Notes under the pieces: model-generated
Databases searched by the model: none
The model's input: only the letters and a program-made list of their open reading frames with translations
Told to the model about the DNA's origin: nothing
In this document: positions 1 to 5,740 of the stretch, piece after piece
Numbering within the stretch: position 1 is the first letter of the stretch
How the letters are laid out: each line of letters opens with the position of its first letter
Position numbers and translations under genes: made by a program
Assembly (NCBI GenBank): GCA_028290085.1
Contig: JAQGKN010000458.1
Coordinates: 1-6,481 of the forward strand
Reading direction: 5' to 3'
Length of the DNA: 6,481 nt
Origin: Hyphomicrobiales bacterium
GTDB taxonomy: Bacteria > Pseudomonadota > Alphaproteobacteria > Rhizobiales > Beijerinckiaceae

Positions 1-579
1 CACATATTCGGCGCCCACGATGGCCAGCGCGAAGCTCTTCAGCGTGCGGTTGAGGGTTGCGGCGAAGAACAGGCCGCCCGGGCCCACCATGGAACATGCG
101 GTCTTTACGAAGGCCGGCATGTCGGTGACGTGCTCCACCACTTCCATGCAGAGCACCACGTCGAATAGCGCGCCCGTCGCGGCGAGGTCCTCGACCGTGA
201 TCGCCTTGTAGCCGACGCTCACGCCGCCCTCTTCCGCATGTTTGGCTGCGATGCGCACATTGCCCGGCGCCGGGTCGATGCCGGTCACGTTCGCGCCCAG
301 CCGCGACATGGGCTCGCACAGAATGCCCCCGCCGCAGCCGATATCGAGGATTGCAAGGCCCTCCAGCGGGCGTGCCTTCAAGACGTCGCGCACGCTTCCG
401 TCAGACGCCAGGAAATGGTCGGCCATCTGGTCGCGCAGATAGGCGATGCGCACGGGATTCAGCTTGTGCAGGGCGCGCATGGAACCGCGCGGCGCCCACC
501 AATCCTCGCCCAGCGCTTCGAAACGCGCCACATCGGCCTCATCCACCGTCGACCGCGCGCGACCCGAACCCACGACCAT
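1..579 (-). CDS. ubiG: Ubiquinone biosynthesis O-methyltransferase UbiG (3' end cut by window edge)
   Basis: SAM-dependent methyltransferase that carries out the two O-methylations of ubiquinone synthesis. My minus-strand translation gives 193 residues from the ATG at 579, staying open to position 1. The family is about 240-250 residues, so roughly the last 50 are missing. Visible marks are an N-terminal segment with FEALGEDWWAPRGSMRALHKLNP (split: FEALGEDWW, residues 20-28, and LHKLNPVRIAYLR, residues 37-49), typical of UbiG rather than other class I methyltransferases. The SAM-binding glycine loop is LDIGCGGG (residues 78-85), the acidic motif-II residue is D102 in TGID, and the family signature is MEVVEHV (residues 145-151). 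The start is supported by AGGAGAG at 592-586 on the minus strand, about 7 bases upstream. The gene is divergent from lysC. Family assignment is firm; the C-terminus cannot be judged. Confidence 0.95.
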   Translation of the reverse strand, partial: MVVGSGRARSTVDEADVARFEALGEDWWAPRGSMRALHKLNPVRIAYLRDQMADHFLASDGSVRDVLKARPLEGLAILDIGCGGGILCEPMSRLGANVTGIDPAPGNVRIAAKHAEEGGVSVGYKAITVEDLAATGALFDVVLCMEVVEHVTDMPAFVKTACSMVGPGGLFFAATLNRTLKSFALAIVGAEYV

Positions 580-723
580 TCGCCGCTCTCCTGAAGTTCT
601 CCCGGATTGACACCGGGAATGACCGCCGTCATCTATACGCGCCCTGCGGCCCGGGGGCGAGCGGCACCATGTCGCGAAATCCTGCTGGCCGCGTCCCATT
701 TGTCAAAACGACTTTCGGTTTCC
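580..723. promoter_or_regulatory. Divergent ubiG-lysC intergenic region with candidate promoter elements
   Basis: This 144-bp gap must carry the signals for two divergent genes. Each strand has one exact TTGACA hexamer pointing at its gene: plus strand 607-612 toward lysC, and minus strand 706-701 toward ubiG. Neither has a good -10 at 16-18 bp. On the plus strand the best match is TATACG at 634-639, with a 21-bp spacer. On the minus strand CAGGAT lies at a 16-bp spacing, and a separate TATAGA lies at 637-632. The plus TTGACA is enclosed by an inverted repeat, CCCGG (601-605) and CCGGG (613-617), followed by ATGAC (619-623) and GTCAT (628-632). These are candidate operator half-sites only. 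That signals exist here is near certain; the exact hexamers are inferred. Confidence 0.35.
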
Positions 724-1959
724 ATGGCCCGTCTGGTGATGAAATTCGGCGGCACGTCCGTCGCCAATATCGAGCGCATCAGGAATGTTGCGCGCCACGT
801 GCAGCGTGAGGTCGCCGCCGGCCAGGACGTCGCTGTCGTCGTCTCCGCCATGTCGGGCAAGACCAACGAGCTGGTCGGCTGGTGCAAGGAAGGCTCAGCC
901 TTCTACGACTCGCGCGAATATGATGCTGTGGTCGCCTCGGGGGAACAGGTCACCTCCGGCCTTCTGGCCATCGTGCTGCAGGAAATGGGCATGCCCGCCC
1001 GCTCCTGGCAGGGCTGGCAGATCCCGATCCGCACCTCCGACGCACATGGCTCGGCCCGAATCGAGAGCATTGACGGCGAAGGCCTGATCGAAGGCTTCAA
1101 ACGCCGCGAAGTGGCTGTCATTGCGGGCTTCCAGGGCATTCACGCCGAATCCGGCCGCCTGACGACATTGGGCCGGGGCGGCTCCGACACGAGCGCGGTG
1201 GCCATTGCCGCCGCCATCCACGCCGACCGCTGCGACATCTATACGGATGTGGACGGCGTCTACACGACCGACCCGCGCATCGTGCCCAAGGCCCGGCGGC
1301 TCGACCGCGTGGCCTTCGAGGAAATGCTCGAAATGGCCTCGCTGGGCGCCAAGGTGCTCCAGGTGCGCTCGGTTGAAGTCGCCATGGTGCATAAGATCAA
1401 GACCTTCGTGCGTTCGTCCTTCGACGATCCGGCCGACCCGAAGCCAGGCACGCTCATTTGCGACGAGGAGGATATCGTGGAACAGCAGGTTGTCACCGGC
1501 ATCGCTTATTCCAAGGACGAGGCCCAGATCACCCTGCGCGACGTGGCTGACAAGCCCGGCGTCGCCGCCGCGATCTTCGTGCCCTTGGCGGAAGCCAACA
1601 TCAACGTCGACATGATCATCCAGGTCGTGTCCGACGACGCCAAGACCACGGACCTGACCTTCACGGTGCCCACCGCCGATTACGACCGGGCCCGCAAGAT
1701 ACTGGAAAGCGCCAAGGAAGGCATAGGCTACGCCGGCATTCATGGCGCAACCGATGTGGTCAAGGTGTCGGCCATCGGCATCGGCATGCGCTCGCACGCC
1801 GGCGTTGCCGCCCGCGCCTTCAAGGCTCTGTCCGATAAGGGCATCAACATCCGCGCCATCACCACCAGCGAGATCAAGTTCTCGGTACTGATCGATGCGG
1901 AATACACGGAACTCGCCGTCCGTACGCTCCACACCCTCTACGGGTTGGATAAGGCCTGA
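724..1959 (+). CDS. lysC: Aspartate kinase LysC, ACT-domain regulated
   Basis: Phosphorylates L-aspartate with ATP to 4-aspartyl phosphate, the committed cytoplasmic step to lysine, diaminopimelate, threonine and methionine. It has 411 residues, the usual size of monofunctional aspartokinases. The kinase domain spans about residues 1-245: KFGGTSV (7-13) is the nucleotide/substrate loop, GRGGSDTSA (150-158) the active-site loop, and TDVDGVYTTDPR (174-185) the ATP-site signature. Two ACT domains follow, from about 257 (VTGIAYSKDEAQ) and from about 345 (VVKVSAIGIGM through TTSEIKFSVLI, 380-390). In this family they bind lysine and/or threonine for feedback inhibition. I chose the ATG at 724 because MARLVMKFGGTSV is the conserved start; the frame is open back to a TTG at 607, but those 39 extra residues look non-coding. 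No Shine-Dalgarno is visible before 724. There is no homoserine dehydrogenase fusion. Confidence 0.96.
   Translation: MARLVMKFGGTSVANIERIRNVARHVQREVAAGQDVAVVVSAMSGKTNELVGWCKEGSAFYDSREYDAVVASGEQVTSGLLAIVLQEMGMPARSWQGWQIPIRTSDAHGSARIESIDGEGLIEGFKRREVAVIAGFQGIHAESGRLTTLGRGGSDTSAVAIAAAIHADRCDIYTDVDGVYTTDPRIVPKARRLDRVAFEEMLEMASLGAKVLQVRSVEVAMVHKIKTFVRSSFDDPADPKPGTLICDEEDIVEQQVVTGIAYSKDEAQITLRDVADKPGVAAAIFVPLAEANINVDMIIQVVSDDAKTTDLTFTVPTADYDRARKILESAKEGIGYAGIHGATDVVKVSAIGIGMRSHAGVAARAFKALSDKGINIRAITTSEIKFSVLIDAEYTELAVRTLHTLYGLDKA
1466..1479 (+). promoter_or_regulatory. Possible internal ribosome binding site and GTG start for a LysC regulatory subunit
   Basis: Inside lysC, AGGAGG (1466-1471) stands 5 bases before an in-frame GTG (1477-1479, codon 252). 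Starting there would yield a 160-residue polypeptide (1477-1959) containing just the two ACT domains. In Corynebacterium glutamicum and Bacillus subtilis, some aspartokinases are alpha2beta2, with the beta chain made from an internal start at this same kinase/ACT junction. That is the precedent. The counter-argument is that the motif falls on a Glu-Glu-Asp codon run (GAG GAG GAT), which makes AGGAGG by chance. Not proven. Confidence 0.35.
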
Positions 1960-2004
1960 GTCCGCCTCGGGGGTTTCAACCCTTCGGGAATGACCCAAAT
2001 CCGG

Positions 2005-2025
2005 TGTCTGACGCTTGGTCAGGCA
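2005..2025 (+). terminator. Small hairpin between lysC and ptsP, weak terminator candidate
   Basis: TGTCTGAC (2005-2012) pairs with GTCAGGCA (2018-2025) around a 5-base loop GCTTG. This gives 8 pairs, one of them a G-T wobble. It starts 46 bases after the lysC stop. No T-run follows, so it does not meet the usual definition of an intrinsic terminator. It could stabilise the lysC 3' end, attenuate readthrough, or be chance. Confidence 0.22.
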
Positions 2026-2035
2026 ACCCTGCCGC

Positions 2036-2064
2036 TTGCGGTCCCGGGCTTGCATTCGTATAGG
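2036..2064 (+). promoter_or_regulatory. Candidate sigma-70 promoter for ptsP
   Basis: TTGCGG (2036-2041) and TATAGG (2059-2064) are separated by exactly 17 bp, upstream of the ptsP start at 2147. Matches to consensus are 3 of 6 and 4 of 6. It lies after the small hairpin at 2005-2025, as expected if ptsP has its own promoter in the 187-bp gap. In GC-rich DNA such partial matches arise easily, so this is only suggestive. Confidence 0.3.
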
Positions 2065-2146
2065 AGCTAAAGGGCTGGACCGAGCGGCTGCGTCGCCGGG
2101 ACGGCAAGATGCGCTCTGAGGCCGACGGGCCGGACAGGATGAACCT

Positions 2147-4414
2147 ATGCGTGGCGCTCTCGGCGGACCGCGTCTGCTGTTACGCCGGATCCGCGAAGCC
2201 ATGGCGGAGCCGGTCAATGCGCAGGCGCGTCTCGACAAGATCGTCGTTCATATCGCCTCCAACATGGTCGCCGAGGTCTGCTCTGTCTACGTGTTGCGTG
2301 ATGACGGCCGCCTCGAACTCTTCGCCACAGAAGGCCTGAACCGCGAAGCGGTCCATCTCACCACGATGCGCTCGGGCGAAGGCCTCGTCGGCCTGATCGC
2401 CGAAAGTGCCGAATCGCTTGCTCTCTCGGACGCACAGGCCCACCCCGCGTTTTCCTACAAGCCGGAGACGGGCGAAGAAATTTACCACTCCTTCCTGGGT
2501 GTGCCGATCCTGCGTGGCGGCAACACGCTGGGCGTGCTCGTCGTCCAGAACAAGGCGCGCCGAACCTATTCGGAAGAAGAGGTCGAGGCCCTCCAGACGA
2601 CTGCCATGCTGCTCGCCGAGATGATCGCATCGGGCGAGTTGCAGTCGATTGTCCGGCCCGGCAACAATATCGCGCTCCGCCGTGCCATCGCGCTCAAAGG
2701 CTCGGCCATTGCCGACGGCGTCGGCCTCGGACACGTCGTGCTCCATGAGCCGCGCGTCATCATCAAGCATCTGATTTCCGAGGACCCCGCCAAGGAACAG
2801 GGCCGGCTCGATGTCGCCATCGAGGCCGTGCGCCACACCATCGACGCCTTGATCGACCGCGGCGACCAGGCGGGCCCCGGCGAGCATCTGGAGGTGCTCG
2901 AAACATTCCGCATGTTCGCCCACGATCGCGGCTGGCTGCGGCGCCTGCGCGAGGCCGTCATGTCCGGCCTCACGGCGGAGGCCGCAGTCGAGCGCGTGCA
3001 GAACGACGCGCGCGCCAAGCTGCAGCGGCGCACCGACCCCTATTTGCGCGAGCGCCTGCACGATCTCGACGATCTCGCCAATCGCCTGCTGCATGCCCTG
3101 ACCGGCGAGAGCTTCGTCGTCGCCAACGAGGACATGCCCGACAATGCCATCCTGGTCGCCCGCACCATGGGCCCGGCGGCTTTGCTCGACTACGACCGCA
3201 AGAAGCTGCGCGGCCTCGTGCTGGAAGACGGCGGCCCCTCGAGCCACGTCGCCATCGTCGCTCGCGCGCTCGGCATTCCCATGGTCGGCGACGTCGCCAA
3301 TATCGTGGATCTCGTCGAGCCTAACGATGCCATCATCGTGGATGGCACCAGCGGCGAGGTGCAGCTGCGCCCTCAGCCCGACGTCGAGGCTGCCTATGGC
3401 GAGAAGGCGCGCCTGCGCGCGAGGCGCCAGGAGCAATATCACAAGCTGCGCGACGTTCCCTCCGTCACGCGCGACGGCGTCGAGATTGCCCTGCACATGA
3501 ATGCGGGCCTGCTCGTCGACTTGCCGCATGTAGCGGAAACCAACGCCGCGTCCATCGGGCTCTTTCGCACCGAACTGCAATTCATGATCGCCCCGCAATT
3601 CCCGCGCATGCAGGAACAGCTGGCGCTCTACAAGACAGTGATGGATGCGGTGCCGGACCGGCCCGTCACCTTCCGCACGCTCGACATCGGCGGCGACAAG
3701 ATCCTCCCTTATATGGCGGCCTTCGAGGATGACAACCAGGCGCTCGGCTGGCGCGCGATCCGCATCGGCCTCGACCGTCCCGGCCTTTTGCGCTCGCAAT
3801 TGCGTGCCATGCTGCGCGCGGGCGCGGGTCGCGATTTGCGCATCATGTTCCCGATGGTTGCGACCTGCGCCGAGTTCGACGCGGCAAAAATCATCGTCGA
3901 GCGCGAGCTGACCCATCTGCGCCGCCACGACTACGAGCTGCCGCGCGAGCTGAAGCTCGGCATCATGGTGGAAGTGCCCTCGGTGCTCTGGCAGCTCGAG
4001 GAAATGTTGGAGCGCGTCGACTTCGTTTCGGTCGGCTCGAACGATCTCGTGCAATATATTTTCGCCGCCGACCGCGACAACCGCCGTGTGTCCGACCGCT
4101 TCGACCCGCTCTCGCCGCCCGTGCTGCGCGCGCTGAAGTCGATCACCGACAAGGCCGCCATCACTGGCACGCCCGTCACACTCTGCGGAGAAATCGGCGG
4201 ACGCCCGCTGGAAGCCATGGCGCTCATCGGCATCGGCTATCGCGGCCTCTCGATGTCGGCTGCCTCAATCGGCCCGGTGAAAGCCATGCTGCTGTCGCTC
4301 GATGCCAGCGAGATCACGGCACATGTGAATGCGCTGATCGAAAAGAAAAGCGGTGCCGCCTCGATCCGCGAGGAGTTGCGCGCCTTCGCCGAGGCCAAGG
4401 GCGTGCCCTTGTAG
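2147..4414 (+). CDS. ptsP: PtsP, enzyme I of the nitrogen phosphotransferase system (EI-Ntr)
   Basis: Autophosphorylates from phosphoenolpyruvate and passes the phosphate to NPr (PtsO) and then EIIA-Ntr (PtsN); a cytoplasmic regulatory phosphorelay rather than a sugar transporter. It has 755 residues, normal for the alphaproteobacterial form. Domains in order: GAF sensor (about 24-160); enzyme I N-terminal/HPr-binding helical region (about 183-305); phosphohistidine swivel domain with GGPSSHVAIVARALGIP, H367 being the predicted phosphorylated histidine; C-terminal PEP-binding barrel with GLFRTEL (471-477), TLDIGGDK (511-518), SVGSNDLVQY (628-637) and the catalytic cysteine C680 in CGEIGG. All key residues appear present. 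The start MRGALGGPR matches relatives and has AGGA at 2136-2139, 7 bases upstream. In enterics and Caulobacter the GAF domain responds to glutamine, linking the relay to nitrogen status; a similar role is inferred here. Confidence 0.96.
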   Translation: MRGALGGPRLLLRRIREAMAEPVNAQARLDKIVVHIASNMVAEVCSVYVLRDDGRLELFATEGLNREAVHLTTMRSGEGLVGLIAESAESLALSDAQAHPAFSYKPETGEEIYHSFLGVPILRGGNTLGVLVVQNKARRTYSEEEVEALQTTAMLLAEMIASGELQSIVRPGNNIALRRAIALKGSAIADGVGLGHVVLHEPRVIIKHLISEDPAKEQGRLDVAIEAVRHTIDALIDRGDQAGPGEHLEVLETFRMFAHDRGWLRRLREAVMSGLTAEAAVERVQNDARAKLQRRTDPYLRERLHDLDDLANRLLHALTGESFVVANEDMPDNAILVARTMGPAALLDYDRKKLRGLVLEDGGPSSHVAIVARALGIPMVGDVANIVDLVEPNDAIIVDGTSGEVQLRPQPDVEAAYGEKARLRARRQEQYHKLRDVPSVTRDGVEIALHMNAGLLVDLPHVAETNAASIGLFRTELQFMIAPQFPRMQEQLALYKTVMDAVPDRPVTFRTLDIGGDKILPYMAAFEDDNQALGWRAIRIGLDRPGLLRSQLRAMLRAGAGRDLRIMFPMVATCAEFDAAKIIVERELTHLRRHDYELPRELKLGIMVEVPSVLWQLEEMLERVDFVSVGSNDLVQYIFAADRDNRRVSDRFDPLSPPVLRALKSITDKAAITGTPVTLCGEIGGRPLEAMALIGIGYRGLSMSAASIGPVKAMLLSLDASEITAHVNALIEKKSGAASIREELRAFAEAKGVPL

Positions 4415-4449
4415 AGACGCTTCCTGCGCCTTCGCGTTCGGCACAACGC

Positions 4450-4531
4450 CGTCATTGCGAGCGAAGCGAAGCAATCCAGTGCGATCCCGCGACTCCTGGG
4501 TTGCCGCGTCGCTTCGGTCCTCGCAATGACG
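4450..4531. repeat. Imperfect palindromic intergenic repeat between ptsP and prfA
   Basis: The left arm (4450-4479) begins CGTCATTGCGAGCGAAGCGA and ends AATCCAG. The right arm (4496-4531) is its imperfect reverse complement, starting CTGGGTTGCC and ending CTCGCAATGACG. The outer 12 bases (CGTCATTGCGAG) match perfectly; inward, the arms share CGAAGCGA and CAAnCCAG blocks with small insertions. About 16 unpaired bases lie between. From memory, this CGTCATTGCGAG...AATCCAG motif is a common dispersed element in alphaproteobacteria, of the REP/MITE-like sort, with no transposase of its own. It fills more than half of the 148-bp gap and could fold in RNA as a long hairpin limiting readthrough from ptsP. 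No T-run follows. No target-site duplication was identified. Confidence 0.8.
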
Positions 4532-4562
4532 CCCCCGAGAGAGCCCTCAACCCAGGACGACC

Positions 4563-5633
4563 ATGCTCCCGCAAGACAAGCTCGACCTCATCTCGCGCCG
4601 CCATGACGAAATCTCCGCGCGTCTCGCCTCCGGCGTGATGGGCGGCGAATTCGTGGCGCTGTCGCGTGAATTGTCCGAGCTCGATCCTGTCGCCAACGCA
4701 ATCCGCGCCTGGCGCAGCGGTAGCCGGGATCTCGCTGAGACGGAGGAACTTCTCGCCGACCCCGCGACGGATGCGGAGATGAGAGCGCTGGCCGAAGAGG
4801 AGCGCGCGGAGTCGCAGCAGCGCCTCGCCGACCTCGAACAAAAGATCCGCGTGGCCCTCCTGCCCCGCGACGTCGCCGACAAACGCGGCGCCATTCTCGA
4901 ACTGCGCGCAGGCACGGGCGGCGACGAGGCCGCACTCTTCGTCGGCGACCTCTTTCGCATGTACCAGCGCTACGCCGACCTGCATGGCTGGAAGATGGAA
5001 ATGGTTTCGGCCAGCGAAGGCACCGCGGGCGGCTACAAGGAAATCATCGCCTCCGTCATCGGCCGGGGCGTTTTCGCCAAGCTGAAATTCGAATCGGGCG
5101 TCCACCGCGTGCAGCGCGTGCCCGACACTGAAACGCAGGGGCGCATCCACACCTCCGCCGCAACCGTCGCCGTGCTGCCCGAGGCCGAGGATGTCGATGT
5201 CGATATCAATGAGGCCGACCTGAAGATCGATACGATGCGCGCGCAGGGCGCGGGCGGCCAGCACGTCAACAAGACGGAATCGGCGATCCGCATCACCCAT
5301 ATCCCAACCGGCACCATCGTCTTCGTGCAGGACGAGCGCTCGCAGCACAAGAACCGCGCCCGCGCGATGTCGCTGCTGCGCGCCCGCATTTATGACGAGG
5401 AGCGCCAGAAGCTCGATTCCGAACGCGCCGCCGATCGCAAGAGCCAGGTCGGCTCGGGAGACCGCTCCGAGCGCATCCGCACCTACAACTTTCCGCAGGG
5501 GCGGGTCACCGATCACCGCATCAACCTGACGCTCTACAAGCTCGACAAGGTGATTACGGGCGATGCCCTGGACGAGATCATCGATCCCCTGATCACCGAG
5601 CATCAGGCGGCTCAGCTCGCCGCGCAGAACTGA
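4563..5633 (+). CDS. prfA: Peptide chain release factor 1 (RF1)
   Basis: Recognises UAA and UAG stop codons in the ribosomal A site and triggers hydrolysis of peptidyl-tRNA. It has 356 residues, the normal class I length. The N-terminal helical domain covers about 1-105. The domain leading into decoding starts with [16 protein letters not shown]. The stop-codon tripeptide is of the RF1 PxT type, P187-D188-T189, within [15 protein letters not shown]. This separates it from RF2, which has SPF. The catalytic GGQ is at 231-233 in [13 protein letters not shown], and C-terminal [18 protein letters not shown] is typical. The ATG at 4563 has AGGA at 4554-4557, 5 bases upstream. Q233 is the expected site of methylation by PrmC, whose gene often follows prfA but does not here. 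The palindromic repeat at 4450-4531 sits just upstream. Confidence 0.98.
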   Translation: MLPQDKLDLISRRHDEISARLASGVMGGEFVALSRELSELDPVANAIRAWRSGSRDLAETEELLADPATDAEMRALAEEERAESQQRLADLEQKIRVALLPRDVADKRGAILELRAGTGGDEAALFVGDLFRMYQRYADLHGWKMEMVSASEGTAGGYKEIIASVIGRGVFAKLKFESGVHRVQRVPDTETQGRIHTSAATVAVLPEAEDVDVDINEADLKIDTMRAQGAGGQHVNKTESAIRITHIPTGTIVFVQDERSQHKNRARAMSLLRARIYDEERQKLDSERAADRKSQVGSGDRSERIRTYNFPQGRVTDHRINLTLYKLDKVITGDALDEIIDPLITEHQAAQLAAQN

Positions 5634-5648
5634 GCCGCGCAAGGCTCA
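5631..5648 (+). terminator. Hairpin overlapping the prfA stop codon, weak terminator candidate
   Basis: TGAGCC (5631-5636) pairs perfectly with GGCTCA (5643-5648) around the loop GCGCAA. The prfA stop codon TGA forms the base of the stem. The stem is only 6 pairs and no T-run follows, so it is a poor match to an intrinsic terminator. It may still protect the prfA 3' end, or be chance. Confidence 0.22.
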
Positions 5649-5657
5649 AGCAAGCTG

Positions 5658-5695
5658 TTGCAATCCGCCGCGCATGCAGGTCACATCTGCGTCAC
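5658..5695 (+). promoter_or_regulatory. Possible promoter/operator region upstream of glutamate dehydrogenase
   Basis: In the 107-bp gap before the glutamate dehydrogenase, TTGCAA (5658-5663) is followed 17 bp later by TCACAT (5681-5686), a weak -35/-10 pair (4 of 6 and 3 of 6 matches). Two GTCAC direct repeats, 5680-5684 and 5691-5695, are spaced 11 bp start to start, about one helical turn, as for a regulator bound twice on one face. A short inverted pair GCAG (5676-5679) and CTGC (5687-5690) overlaps them. No known consensus was recognised. Confidence 0.2.
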
Positions 5696-5740
5696 GGGTG
5701 GCGTGCCTCATGTGCAATGATCACCCATAGGGAGGCGCGG

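Noticed and set aside
238..594. Plus-strand open frames of 63-152 codons opposite ubiG
   Set aside because: They lie antisense to the well-supported UbiG reading frame with its DIGCGGG and MEVVEHV motifs, and have no plausible product of their own.
607..723. N-terminal extension of LysC by 39 residues from a TTG codon
   Set aside because: The conserved family start is MARLVMKFGGTSV at 724. The extension resembles no aspartokinase and overlaps the divergent promoter region.
1960..2146. Riboswitch (for example a lysine riboswitch) or small RNA in the lysC-ptsP gap
   Set aside because: Only one small hairpin is visible, the gap follows rather than precedes lysC, and no multi-helix junction or conserved aptamer core was recognised.
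895..2238. Long minus-strand open frame (447 codons) opposite lysC
   Set aside because: It is antisense to a certain gene and low in complexity (rich in Gly, Ala, His, Asp, Arg), with no family motif; long antisense frames are expected in GC-rich coding DNA.
2180..4054. Minus-strand open frame of 624 codons opposite ptsP
   Set aside because: Same reasoning: it mirrors the codon structure of ptsP, has a composition unlike a folded protein, and shows no recognisable domain.
4450..4531. Reading the palindrome as a classical rho-independent terminator
   Set aside because: No T-run follows the right arm on either strand, and the sequence matches a dispersed-repeat pattern better; a role in termination is possible but not shown.
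4452..5642. Minus-strand open frame of 396 codons opposite prfA
   Set aside because: It is a shadow of prfA, and its tail (LRGPKRRGNPGVAGSH) is just the palindromic repeat read as protein, a common spurious annotation for this repeat.
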